A stretch of 64,000 nucleotides of DNA, from positions 4,227,501 to 4,291,500 of the forward strand of contig NC_083379.1 in NCBI RefSeq assembly GCF_031755915.1. The letters are read 5' to 3'. A program made the position numbers and the translations under genes. How positions within the stretch are numbered: the first letter of the stretch is position 1; every line of letters begins with the position of its first letter. The DNA comes from Ziziphus jujuba (taxonomy: Eukaryota; Streptophyta; Magnoliopsida; Rosales; Rhamnaceae). The notes beneath the pieces were generated by a model. That model was given only the letters and a program-made list of their open reading frames with translations, ran no database searches and was not told the DNA's origin. Of this stretch, positions 11,414 to 22,959 are shown piece after piece.

Positions 11414-14400
11414 ATGGGGAAGGGTTCGAAGAGCAATTGCAAGTCGGCATCGCACAAGCTCTTCAAGGACAAAGCGAAAAATCGTGTGGATGACCTGCAA
11501 AGTATGTTCATGGACCTGCAATTTGCAAGGAAAGAAAGCCGCACGAGTGATGCGGCGGTCTTGGAAGAACAAGTCCATCAGATGCTCCGTGAATGGAAAG
11601 CGGAGCTCAACGATCCCTCTCCAGCATCGTCTTTGCAACAAGTCAGCATCCCTTCTCGGTTTATTTGCTTTCCGAATGCTTTTTTTCCTAATTACATGTG
11701 CCAACTAGTTAGTGCATTGATGTTTGTCGTATACTACTAATTTGTGTAAGTAAATTGTGTAAATTGTCTTCAAAGCATATTAGTTCTGAATTGTGTAATC
11801 ATGCTTTATTAAAAGGTCCCTGATTGTGAATTATGGTATTTATGGATGACTGTAGGCTGGTAGTCTTGGGTCTTTCTCTTCCGACATTTGTCGGTTGTTG
11901 CAGCTTTGCGAGGAGGAAGATGACGCCACTAGTCCATTGGCTGCACCAAAGCCTGAGCCTAACGATCAAGGCTTCCAAGTCGGAGAAAGCGTGGTTTTTA
12001 ATAATGAGGTAGAATTTATTCTTTTCTTTTTTTTGTAAATATCCCATTGGTTGTATATAAGGTATTTTGTTTGCTTAATCTTTGTTGATTCTGATAAATT
12101 CCAGAGGAGTACAAGATATATAATTTATATGAATTAGTTTCAAAGTTTTTGTGAGCCTAAAATGAGCTTGGTATTCGATTTGTTTATATATCAGTTGTTA
12201 CTTATCATATGTCAGTTTGTCAAATACGATTAATTTATCTTTAATACAGAAAGTGAAATTAAAATTTTATGTTTTAAAATGTGTCTTTATCATGTTTTAT
12301 TTGTTTTTTATTATGATTTGTTTGTTTCTGGAGAGATGATGATTGAAAGTGCCCCTTTTTCATAGTGTCTCTGAGATATATGGCAATAGTCCGTTGTTAA
12401 TTTTGATAACATTTGGGATAACTTGAGCACTCACCAAAGAGGCATACTCTAATCTACAATTTCAATCGAGTATGAATCCCACTTACAATTTGTATCATCT
12501 TGTGGGTTGGTTATCTCTTTATACCTCTAGGGGAATTTCAAGTTGTGCTGTTGATGTTGTAAGGGTACTTCTAGAAGAATACCATATTATATTGGATATT
12601 TTAACAAGTATCCAGTACAAAGTACTTACCTATACGGTCTTGACAAATTATCATTAGGCTTTGTGAATGCCATTTTAACTTTTGCTTTGCTGATACATAT
12701 TAGGTACTCTTGAATCAAAATTGAATACAACTTGATCGTTAGGGCATAATCTCTTTTATATATGACTTTTTAGCTTATTAAAACACAGGGCTCCTGGCAT
12801 ATGCTTTGCCTAGTATTTAAACTGAGAATACTTTTATAAATGGCTAATATAACCTGGCTGGAGTTGAAATTGGCTAATGAAAACTTGTGCACAGACATGT
12901 TACGTGCTGGTGAACTTGTTCGGTTCGGTTTGCTACATACATCAGGCATTTTTTTTTTTTTTTTTTGGGATACATCCTTGTCTTGCTGTAGAAGTCTTCA
13001 GAATAGTTGGAAGAGTAGGAAAATGCTATGAGACACTTTCTTCCCTTGGGGAAGAATCTATATCCTTGTGTGTGTGTGTGTGTGTGTCCGTGTGTGTCTG
13101 TGCACATAATGAATCTTGGTTTTGTCTGGAGGTTTTCACTTATCTTTTCCACGCAATCTATGATCATAGATGCTTAATATACTGGAGGGTTGTGAGTGGG
13201 AACTTATCAGTTATTGTAATTTTTATGTTTCAGGGGTTTAGCATGAATCAGGTGCAACAGGAACATGACTTTCCACTGGTTGAATGCAAAAACTCTACCT
13301 CAGGGGTTGGCAATGTTGCAGTTCACAATATGGAAGGGGCTAATAGTTTAGACTTTCAGCAGTTTGATATGCATCAAGACTTTGGGAACCACTACTATAC
13401 TGGTTTTAGTGGTACAGGTTTGTGTGCGGAGGATGGGTTGCCTCATATTTCTAGCTATCTACCTAGTATGTGTCCTCCGCCTTCTGCTTTCTTGGGCCCA
13501 AAATGTGCACTTTGGGATTGTCCAAGGCCTGCCCAAGGATTGGACTGGTGTCAAGACTATTGCAGTAGCTTTCATGCTGGTCTGGCATTGAATGAAGGAC
13601 CACCTGGCATGGGTCCAGTCCTACGACCTGGAGGCATAGGCCTGAAGGATGCATTACTCTTCGCTGCACTCGGTGCTAAGGCGCAAGGAAAAGATGTTGG
13701 TATCCCAGAGTGTGAGGGAGCTGCAACTGCAAAATCTCCATGGAATGCACCGGGTAAGTTCATTTTGAGTTGCTTTTAAATTGATTTCCTTTGGAATTTT
13801 TTTAAATTAAAAATATCTGTTGAGCTGGAAAGATTTTGAAGTAACTGATGATTTCTATTATTGTTTGATTTGGCTAATTAATTATGTTATATGGCAACAG
13901 AACTTTTTGATCTATCAGTTCTGGATGGGGAAACAATTAGGGAGTGGCTCTTTTTTGACAAGCCTCGAAGAGCATTTGAGAGTGGTAACAGAAAGCAGAG
14001 GTCATTGCCAGATTACAATGGAAGAGGCTGGCATGAGTCTAGGAAGCAAGTGATGAATGAACATGGAGGGCTGAAGAGATCTTACTATATGGATCCACAA
14101 CCCTTGAGCAATTTTGAATGGCACCTTTATGAGTATGAGATCAACAAGTGCGATGCATGCGCATTATATCGATTAGAATTGAAACTTGCTGATGGGAAGA
14201 AAGGCTCCAAGGGGAAAATAACAAATGATTCAGTTGCTGATCTGCAAAAGCAGATGGGAAGACTTTCTGCTGAGTTCCCTGCTGAGAACAAACGCTCTGT
14301 TAAGGGAAGAACCAAAGTTAATGCAAAGGTTGGTGCGGAAAATGTTTATTCAGCTCCAAATCGTGTGGGAGCAGCTAATGGGATGTATGATACCGGGCTA

Positions 14401-14454
14401 GGTGCATCATACGATTATTATGTGGAAAATATAGGTGAGTATTACCTGACATGA
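11414..14454 (+). CDS. VOZ1: VOZ (vascular plant one zinc-finger) transcription factor, VOZ1-like
   Basis: Coding exons 11414-11641, 11856-12008, 13234-13753 and 13901-14454 give 484 residues, close to the usual length of VOZ1. It starts [20 protein letters not shown], the conserved plant VOZ N-terminus (domain A). Domain B begins near residue 200 and carries the single zinc finger (Cys218, Cys223, Cys233/Cys237, His241 in CALWDC...[10 protein letters not shown]), followed by the basic NAC-like DNA-binding part (about 280-400) and a Ser/Lys-rich tail. VOZ proteins bind GCGTNx7ACGC as dimers and in Arabidopsis act with phytochrome B in flowering and in stress responses (family knowledge). The first coding intron has an unusual donor, CAA|GTCAGC, but is needed to keep the conserved reading frame. 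Intron 11015-11380 precedes the start. A TG repeat (13067-13087) lies in the 1.2-kb intron. Confidence 0.95.
13067..13087 (+). repeat. (TG)n microsatellite in VOZ intron
   Basis: An uninterrupted TG run of 21 bases, followed by an interrupted CGTGTGTGTCTGTG stretch, in the intron before the third coding exon of the VOZ gene. A candidate length-polymorphic marker; no functional claim. Confidence 0.9.
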
Positions 14455-16300
14455 CTGAGGAAACTTGGATGAGCATGGAATAAGCTTCATGTCGCTAGTT
14501 TGGCTTATATTAGGCGGTGGTGGGGTCTTCGTGTTATCACCTAATTGGCTCAATCTTCAGTTTTTATGGTTTTTTGTTTTCTTTTTTTATCTTTGATAAC
14601 ATGAAGTCAAGCTCATTTTTGGCTCGATGAAGATAATGTGAATAGCTCATTCTCGCATGGAAGTTACTGCATTATTGACACCGGAGCATGTCCTAACCTC
14701 TTGGAGATGGTTACACTTAGAAGTCACCATTTAGCCTTGGTAAATTCTTATTACTAATTAAGAAATGGTGAACGCTAGAAGCCGATAGTGTCACCAGACT
14801 ACTTTTACAGTATAGCCTGACTCCTGAGGTCTCAAACATTTTACTAGCGTTGTAGGAAGTTTGAAGTCTATGTCCATGAATGACAATATCTGCAATGTGT
14901 CTGGGTTATTGGGTATATAATGTTATCTATTTCTAGGCCTTAGGAGTAAATTTTGGAGGGTTTTTTGGTTCTCCCAGCTATCAACCAAATATATGTAATG
15001 AATGACAGTTTCGCCGTCCATCTTTTTCTGCTTTTGGATGTTGTATTCTTTTTCTTTTGCTAAATAATTAGTCTATCTAAAATAATAATAATAATAATAA
15101 AAATAAAAATAAAAAGAAGAAGAAGAAAAGAGAAGAAAAAATTACTGCATGTTCATGTTTAAATATAAATTGGTTGGAGAGACTTGGGGGAACTTCTATT
15201 AAAACTTAATGAATCATATTTGCCACAATTGCCTGTTATCAAAGCAAAGGAAATGAAATTCCTCTTTTAACTCTCGGTTGTTTTGCAGGACGTGCATTGT
15301 AGTTTAGTCTTTCGATGCGCAGGCTGTATTTAGTGCTTCCACTTGATCTGTCACTCTCTTTAAGATGATTTTTCATTCATTAATTTCCAACTTCACTAGA
15401 AGTAGACCTAACAGGTCACCAAAAAATAAAAGAAAAGTTTAGACCTAACAATTATGTGCTGGTGTACATGTATTGTGATATTAATACATATTGGTAATTT
15501 AGACTCAAAAACTAATAACATTTTTGAGACTACACCAGCACATATAGGTAATTTCCTTGTGTCCTGGCCCTTTCCAGCCATGATCTGAATACAACTATAT
15601 GTTAAACTTTGATACAAACACATTGCATATATAATATATGCATACTGTCAATACAAATACATTGGAGTTCTTAGCAAAAAGAGACATTGGAGTTGTTCTA
15701 AAGTGGCTTCCTTCTTGGTTCTTAGGTAGATACTATTCTATCAGTTTATCAAAACTACTAGTTCTATCGAGTATAACCAAGAACTAGTCCTCTCCTACCA
15801 GCAACATGCTTGAACATATGAGATATTCTAATATCGCAACTGCTTTTTCCCATTGATAACGTTGTGTTCTAAGCAGCATTATCTTCAAGGTTGTTAACCC
15901 GTTCACACTCATCAATAATCCATTGCTCTATTTCCTAAGTTTCATGATACAATAATACAACCTTACCAACGAAATCAATCCTCAATCATCTTCTGAGTTA
16001 AAACAAAACAAAAAATCAAAATCAAAAAAATCAAAATTTTTATTTCCTCTCGTTTCTTGACAGCCAAACAAACAAATTTACCAATTGACGACTCAGCTAA
16101 GCCAGACGATTGAACCCCTAACTTCCAGACCAACAGCACGACAGAGACAGAGACAGAGACAGAGACAGAGACAGAGACAGAAGACACAGCAATTCGTCAA
16201 TGTCACAAATTGTAATGCCAGGGAGGGAGTGTAGCGTCTTAAAACAGGAGGCAGTCGTAACTCATATGGGTATTAAGTGAAAACGCCGCAACGGTTCGTT
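14455..16300. other. VOZ 3' region and intergenic sequence
   Basis: The VOZ 3'UTR probably occupies the first several hundred bases. The remainder is AT-rich with a TAA/AAT-type microsatellite near 15082-15125. I see no gene. A hexamer repeat lies at 16141-16180 and the promoter of the next gene follows. Confidence 0.5.
16141..16180. repeat. (AGACAG)n microsatellite
   Basis: Six to seven tandem copies of a GACAGA-type hexamer. They lie about 310 bases upstream of the start codon of the unknown plastid-like gene. Confidence 0.9.
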
Positions 16301-16305
16301 ATTCA

Positions 16306-16423
16306 AGCCCAGGTCCATTATTAACACTAGCCCAATCAAAAACAAAGCCCAACCAAACTAAAGGAAAAGAAAAAGAAAAAGAAAGAAAGAGCTGGCAGAG
16401 AGAAGAAGAAAAACCCCTAAACC
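16306..16423 (+). promoter_or_regulatory. AGCCCA motifs and telo-box-like leader
   Basis: Three AGCCCA motifs (16306-16311, 16329-16334, 16346-16351) precede a GA-rich leader and an AAACCCCTAAACC element (about 16411-16423). AGCCCA/TGGGCY (site II) elements with a telo-box are common in promoters of plant housekeeping and organelle-biogenesis genes (general knowledge). Here they sit 28-145 bases before the start of the next gene. Confidence 0.45.
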
Positions 16424-16450
16424 AGCAATGCGCTGGGTGTTAGAATTTCG

Positions 16451-19400
16451 ATGGCCGTTGTTTATATTTCCCTCCAAACCCCTCTCCTTCCCTTCCGACC
16501 ACCCCATTGCTCTCATTTCCCCAAATCCCGCACCATCTTTCCCATTCTGCCCCTCACAAACCCCCGAAATCTCCTCCCTCTCCTTGCCCGTTCTTCTCCC
16601 AAGGCCGTCCCAACCACAGAACAAGAGGTCCTTCGGGCCGTGGCAGAGTCCGACGACAACAGCCTCCCTATCTTGAGAACTTATGAAAATGACTTGGCGC
16701 GGCTCACTCTCGTTGGAGCTGCCGATTTTGAGCAGGCTTTGACTGCTGCTGCAGCCGACGGAGGCCAAGCTGCCTCCGAGCACATTGACTCTGGCATGCC
16801 TGCCATGGTCGTGGAAACCGTATATCCTGGCCCTTCGGATCAGCATAGCACCGTCTCCACCCGGTTGGTAAGCTCATTTTCACAAGTCCATGGAGGTTTC
16901 TATATACCCAATGTTTATGCTTATAGGATAATCCATGAAAATTGTGTTTGTTCAACCTAAGCTTTGCTGTTTTCTTTTTCTGTCATTGATTATTACTGGT
17001 GTTTTTTTTCTTCGTTTTTTTCGACAGTTCCTTCCTGCCACAAAAGTTAAAGAAAAAGCCAGTAAGCTGAGAAGCTCCATTGCTGAAGATATTTTGTCTA
17101 GTACGCCTTCTAGAAATATACTTGCCATGACTTTCAGACAAGTAGTGTTGCAACAGCTTTGGGACTTTGAAATTGTTATTTTTAGACCTGGAACAGAGAG
17201 AAATATGGATGACCTTGAAAACCCAAGAGAGGTTTGTTGATTTTAACCCTTGTTTGTAATTGAAATTGTAATGCCCCAGCGTAATGACATATGCATCTCA
17301 TTCTTGTAAAATGTAATATCATAGTAATTTCTGTCCTGCAGGTACCTCATGATACTGATGGCTTCAGTTCTCTTATGCATTTCCTATCAGCAGGTTACTG
17401 CATCGTTCACCCTTAGCTCATCCGATGAACGGGTATTCTCTGCGCTTGCAGAAGCTGTCTGCATCTCTGCTCTTCAGAGTACTGAAAGGAATTTCCTTCA
17501 CAATTATCTGGGAAAAGCTTCAAGTGGTTTATTCAATTGGTTTCAAAAGACTAGGAGGATTGCATCAAGCGATTCTTCAGTGATCATTTACGATATATTC
17601 GAAGACAGGATCATTGAAAATGCCAAGATTCTACTAGAAGATTTTAATTTAACCAAGGAACATTTTGTACCTCAAAGAAACAAACCTAAGTTCTATTCGT
17701 GGACACCATCTGCACACTCTAAGTTGGAAAAGATTGGCGGTCCTGATTTTAGTGCTTGGACAAGTGAATATATTCCCGCATACAGGCTGCAAATTGATGC
17801 TGATCGACTTAGAAATGTAAAATTTGAAGGATGGAGAAAATCTGCACAGAATAGGTGGGAAGTCCTTTTGACACACTCCCAAATGGTACTTTACTGTTTC
17901 CTTGTGTCTTTTGTCTTCTGGCTTTTGATGGTAATTTTATTTAGTCTTTCTGATTTAGTTAAATTTCTCTCTTGATAACAATTTGAAATACTGAATGTGG
18001 AAAGGACAAATATTTTGTGTTTATTTAATTCTAGGTATACACTGTAATCATATAACAAACGAAATACAATGTTGTATTACATAATGAACTGATGCTATTA
18101 TTATTGTGACCCTATTTGTAAATTTGCAGGTTGGTTTGGCAGACATTGTAGATATGTATTATGAGGATATCTATACACTACCCAACAAAGAACTAGCTTG
18201 TGGTGTGATTGCAAATTTTACTAATTTGTCTAATAAAAAGGTACTCTGATGCAAGTTCCTTCGCCCCCGCCTTTCTCTTTTTCTCCCCTCTTTTTATAAA
18301 TTGGTTCTCGAATTCTTGGTTGTATATAGTTAAGTATATATGAGAGTATCTCTTCAACTTATGGATAGTTTAATAATGATTGGTAAATAGTAGTGGAATT
18401 GGGAATGGTAGGTAGTAATTGATAGTTGGCTATTTATTAATTTGTTTGGAAAAAGAATTGGCTAAATTTTCTATCTTTTATTAGTGGAGACGTGGTATAT
18501 AAGTGGAAGGGAAACATATAATCTCTCGTAGTTAACCATATATGACATGCTGGGGATGCTTATTCTAGTAAAACAATTCTCATTTATTCAAATTGTTATT
18601 TATCTAACATGACTCAGTTCTAATTATTATTCTTAACCTTATAATTTTCCATTCTCTGTCTCTCTCCAATGTTTTCTCTTTCTTTTATTTTTCAAATTTG
18701 CATAATGCATTTAATGTTTATTTCGTTGGAGATTGTCTAAATGGTTCCATTTATTTCAGAGGAGCTCTATCTTGTTGAAAATGCTCTCTGTCACCCTTGC
18801 AAGTGGAATTTTTCTGATAGCAATTAGCGCACTTGGTCAAATTTGTTTGCCTCAACTTCACAAGTTTGGAAAGCAAACTGGAGAATATAGGCCTCTTCCA
18901 TCGTCTGACGTTGATGGTTCACTGCATGAGTCTCTAAATACAGCTGAGGTATGGTACACCATATATTGATGAGATACATATAGAATTCAAATTATTATGG
19001 TTTAAGTGCATGGATTGTCATGGGCAGTTAGTGCCAATTTTTACTTGAGGCCACCGCAGCCAATTTGGCAGTTTTCACTAAGGAAACTAAAATATAGCTG
19101 TTGTGGTATAGTGATATGTACATCCATGTACATCTCTTGAACTAAATTACTCTCTTTTGATAAGTATGTTTCACACATAATTTTATATATAATTTCTAGA
19201 GTTGCCTTAATTTACGTGAGGCTTTCTGTTTGGTGGTTGGTTCTTTAACATATTTAGCCTTATGTCTCTTGATTGTTGGCAGTCCTTTTGCCTGTATTAG
19301 TAAATTTAGTTACACCTTCTTAATGCCTGTGTAATATTTTTGTATTGTTTTCTTTATAGATTGACAAAATTATGTATTTTCACCTGCAATCTAAAGTTAC

Positions 19401-20756
19401 ACAATTGGACACTACAGATTTGTATATTTTTAAAGTCCACTTATGCATTACACTCCTTGGAGGGGGGAAATGTTTTTAACTGGAAATTTCTGATCCTAAA
19501 TATTATTTTACATATTACATAACAATACAGATAGCAGAGTCAGAATCTGAATGATCTACCGTGTAATGCTTTATGGATGATCAATTAGTCAATTATGGGG
19601 TTCCTATGCATGTAAGATTGAGTCTTTTTGTTTATTTAGATAGTAAGGTTATAATTGACGTGTTGAGTAAACAATTATTTGGATGTGGGATAGTTTTTCA
19701 ATTATACAATTAAAATCTAGTAATTGGAATTTGGAATTTATTTGGACAGTTGGAAGCATTTTGCACCTCAGTTGTCAAAAGGATAAAGGATGCTTTAGGT
19801 TGGTCCGGTGAGATAATTGCAGAATCAAATGTGGGTGTCTGGACTGGCAAATTACCAAGTTACTTGAGGATGGTAGTTGAAGATAATTCTAGTAATGAAG
19901 ACATTTCAACTATTTCTTCCTCCTCAGAGAATATTGATGCAGAAATGAAGACATCAGCACAGGATATTGCCACATATCAGGTAGTTCATGTGTACTTTTC
20001 TACGCATCATCACTCAAACATTGATACAAAATATAATCCTTACTTGACTTCTATTATGGATTGAAAAATTGGGTTTACTTAGCTGTATTATGTCTAATTT
20101 AATTTAGACAACATAACTTATTATTGTGTAGTGATTATGTCTAATTTAATTTGAACAGCATATCTTATTATTGTGGAGTGAAGTGTCAGAAAATTTCAAC
20201 TTTGTATACAATAAGATTGCATGGGTTTTAATCTTGCAATCATGGTAACTATCATTTAGGGTTGTGGATCTTCTCAAATTAAAGTTTAAGTTCAACAAAA
20301 TGACACATAAGGTTTTCAATGAATGACCGGTCCATCGTTCTGCTTATATACTTTAGTTCACGTATCTTGCTCATGTCTTCTCTCTTTTCCTGTTGTCATA
20401 GGTTGTTCTGTCAGCAGATGGAAAAATTATCGGGTTCCAACCTATGAGCCGTGTGGCTGTCAATCAGTGGGCTGCCAATCCCTTAGCAGCGGAATTATAT
20501 GGTGGGAAAAAACTTTCCCCTGGTAAGTGCTATTTCGTTTTTCTTATTTGTTTTTGTGTCATGCGCTGTCACTTAGTTGATTTTTTTTTTTTTTTTTTTT
20601 TTTTTGGGTTCTCTCTCTTCACTTTTGGCTTTTATGAAAGCAGGTCTGATTGAACGTAGTCTCAAGGTCCCCCAGCCTAGAGACATAGTTGTCATAGAGT
20701 TGTTGATGTCAGTGAAACCGGATGGCTATTTTGCTTTGGCCAGGCCAGTTCGATGA
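16451..20756 (+). CDS. Plant protein of unknown function, probable plastid-targeted membrane protein
   Basis: Eight exons, 16451-16867, 17028-17231, 17394-17885, 18130-18240, 18760-18948, 19750-19980, 20402-20522 and 20644-20756, give 625 residues with GT-AG introns. The first ~60 residues are rich in Pro, Ser, Leu and Arg and nearly free of acidic residues, like a plastid transit peptide (inference). Residues ~60-400 form a mixed alpha/beta region without a motif I know. One hydrophobic span follows (about 416-438, MLSVTLASGIFLIAISALGQ), then a Ser/Glu-rich linker and a compact C-terminal domain (from about residue 549, VVLSADGKIIGFQP...). I do not recognise the family. The gene sits directly after VOZ, and from memory At1g28530 (unknown protein) has the same place next to Arabidopsis VOZ1. 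An ATG at 16428 opens an overlapping upstream ORF. Exon 3 has a competing acceptor at 17341. Confidence 0.85.
20087..20180. repeat. 47-bp imperfect tandem duplication in intron
   Basis: Two diverged copies (20087-20133 and 20134-20180) of a unit starting ATTATGTCTAATTTAATTT and ending with TTATTATTGTG(T/G)AGTG. They lie in the intron between exons 6 and 7 of the unknown gene. Confidence 0.8.
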
Positions 20757-21640
20757 TACTGGTTGCTTAAAAAGTCATCAACGGAGCTACTGGGAAAAAA
20801 TATTGGATAACGTAGGAGTAGAAGCCCGAAAATTTGACTTGCGTTCTGTACGAATTTCCCTGGAAAAAGCTACCTAAACCTCATGCATAACGTGGCTCAT
20901 CGGGAGGTAATTTCGAATGATTAGATGGCTGTGCCGAAACACGCTGCTGAACAAAAAGATTCTTTTTATGTGGGAGGAGGAACCTCGTCTTTCTTGTGAT
21001 GGTTCGATGGTAATGGGAGCAGCATCAATACATTATTTTTGGGTTCACATATTTGTACTTTTTAAGGACAAAAACGTATTCAAACACATTTTACTTCTAC
21101 TGGTATCAAAGACGAAGATTTTACCAAAACAAAATGTATCAAAAGCCTATGGCCAAAAAGAGACTATCTGTGTTTAGATTAGAGTTAGATTGGTTGTAGA
21201 TAATAGTCCTGGAAAAGCAATGTTGACTTCTACATGGTCGTTAATTTCAAGCATTTTGTCATCTCTCTCTCGGTGTCTCTCCTGTTTATTTTAACGTACC
21301 CATTAAAAGCTGACTCGAGGAATCGCTACGATTGAAAATGGAGTGTTGTGCGAACGACGGAGGGAGTTTCTTTTAAAATAAATGTTTGTGTTAAAAAAAA
21401 AAAAAAGACGGTGGGACAAAAAAAATATATAAACACAAATTGGAAACTGTTGTTTATGTATTAGAGTCTAATGATATTGTGAGATAAACGCAAAACCTGG
21501 AAACCAAGTAAAGTATTTTTCTTTTGGCTATTTTGTCTTTGATTTTGGAAGATAGACATGAGTGGTGCTTGGGGCAGGTGGCAAAAATGGAATAGTAGCA
21601 AATTCGAGTGGGTGAGCACTTTGCTTGAGCAAAAGCCTTT
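20757..21640. other. 3' region of unknown gene and short intergenic gap
   Basis: The first ~400 bases probably hold the 3'UTR and polyadenylation site of the upstream gene. The remainder, with an A run near 21391-21406, leads into the 5'UTR of the small membrane-protein gene. Nothing else seen. Confidence 0.5.
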
Positions 21641-21714
21641 GCAGTTTGCAACGAGCAAAGGAGTCTTGGTTCTGGGACTGAGAGGCTGCCAAAACTATCA
21701 ATCAGTACCCGAAA

Positions 21715-22116
21715 ATGAGTGACCCTCGAAACCCAAATCCTCCTCCAACTCCATCTACTTCTACTTCCACTAAAATTCCAAATAAAATCAACAACGGCCA
21801 TGCCAACGCCAACACCAGCTTCAATGGACAGAAGGTTCATTTTCCGAATCCGCCCGACCCGACCAACCCTGACCCGGCAACTCTGAGGGAGCAATGGAGG
21901 TTCGCCATAAAGCAGTACAGCAGATGGTACGCTCACGCATGGGGAACTGCGATTCTTGCAGGGGTCTCCTTCTTTGCCCTTGGTTGGATCATCAAGGGCT
22001 CCAATCCTCTCCCCTCTTTCCGCCACGACGACAATTCCTCTCCCTCTTCTTCTTCTTCTTCTTCTTCTTCTTCATCTTCATCTGTTGACGACACCCACAA
22101 ACCCCACCGTTCATGA
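21715..22116 (+). CDS. Small single-span membrane protein, unknown function
   Basis: A single coding exon of 133 residues. The N-terminal half is polar and Pro/Asn/Thr-rich (1-55). A basic amphipathic segment (REQWRFAIKQYSRWYAHAW, 58-76) leads into one hydrophobic span (about 76-94, ending FFALGWIIKG), and the tail is a Ser homopolymer (about 109-123) coded by a TCT repeat. This is the layout of a small tail-region membrane protein; I know no function. A donor at 22136 (TTTG|GTGAG) and an acceptor ending 22759 (TTGCAG) suggest an intron in the 3'UTR, only about 20 bases after the stop. From memory At1g28540 sits at the equivalent place in Arabidopsis, to be checked. The minus-strand ORF over the same bases looks like a shadow. 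Confidence 0.72.
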   Translation: MSDPRNPNPPPTPSTSTSTKIPNKINNGHANANTSFNGQKVHFPNPPDPTNPDPATLREQWRFAIKQYSRWYAHAWGTAILAGVSFFALGWIIKGSNPLPSFRHDDNSSPSSSSSSSSSSSSSVDDTHKPHRS

Positions 22117-22135
22117 TTTTCCCCTTCTGGGTTTG

Positions 22136-22759
22136 GTGAGTTTTTCTTTCGATTCCGTGGGTGGGTCTTGTATCCCTTGTTCTGTTACCATTTTTCTTTA
22201 TTCTTGTCTTTCAGAACTTGAATCTCTTTTTGTTTTCATGTTATGTTTGTTCTAACAGTGTGGTGGAATCAGTCCCCTTCAGAATTTGCATAGATTTGAA
22301 TTGGTATTTTGGCAAATGTTTTACGATTTTGAATAATTGAAACTTTGAAACATTGGTCTGAATAAATGGTTCCCAAATTTCGTACGGTTGTTTATGAGCA
22401 TAAACATCCTAATATTCAGGCATTAACCATAAACTGACAATGATTTCTGTATCGCCTATGCAAGTTGATTATCACATTAACACATTAGACCCTAGCATTT
22501 GAATAAGCACTCCATCCTTGGTTCTCAACTGCTTTTTACCGCTAGTGACTAAAAAACATTTATTGGTAGTAGAAATTCTCTGCAGCTTTATCTGCTTCCC
22601 TTCCCCATCTGAATTTGGGTTCCAGGAAATACGTGGCAAATACATAAAACTCTGCTTTATTGCAAATTTTAACCATTTCTTGATTACGAAAATGTGTTTC
22701 TTCGACATGGCTGTCCATCTTATATGTCTTGCTTATGAAGAACATGCTAATTATTGCAG
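22136..22759 (+). other. Probable 3'UTR intron of the small membrane-protein gene
   Basis: The segment runs from GTGAGTTTTTC to TTATTGCAG and has the T-rich composition of a plant intron. The downstream exon would run to about 23050. Inferred only from splice-site appearance. Confidence 0.45.
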
Positions 22760-22959
22760 ATGCAACATCAGTAAGGAGGAAGACTTGGCTATTCCAACCA
22801 CAGGTGTAACGGCTAGAACTTTTGTCTGGTTTTGGTTTTGGTTCATAGTGCATTGCAAGTGTTCTAATATACTTTCATCTAAATAACAGACTTCATCTGT
22901 ATGTTTGTGGAGCACCATCGGATATGCTGTAAATATTACGCTGTGCCTTCTTTATTTTT

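Noticed and set aside
16358..16846. 162-codon minus-strand ORF at the unknown plastid-like gene
   Set aside because: Antisense to exon 1 and its leader. The plus frame splices cleanly into seven more exons, while this one has no continuation.
21454..22026. 190-codon minus-strand ORF over the small membrane-protein gene
   Set aside because: It is antisense to the plus-strand frame that has a clean start, a membrane span and a neat polar tail. Its peptide has no recognisable feature and it appears to be a mirror of that coding sequence.
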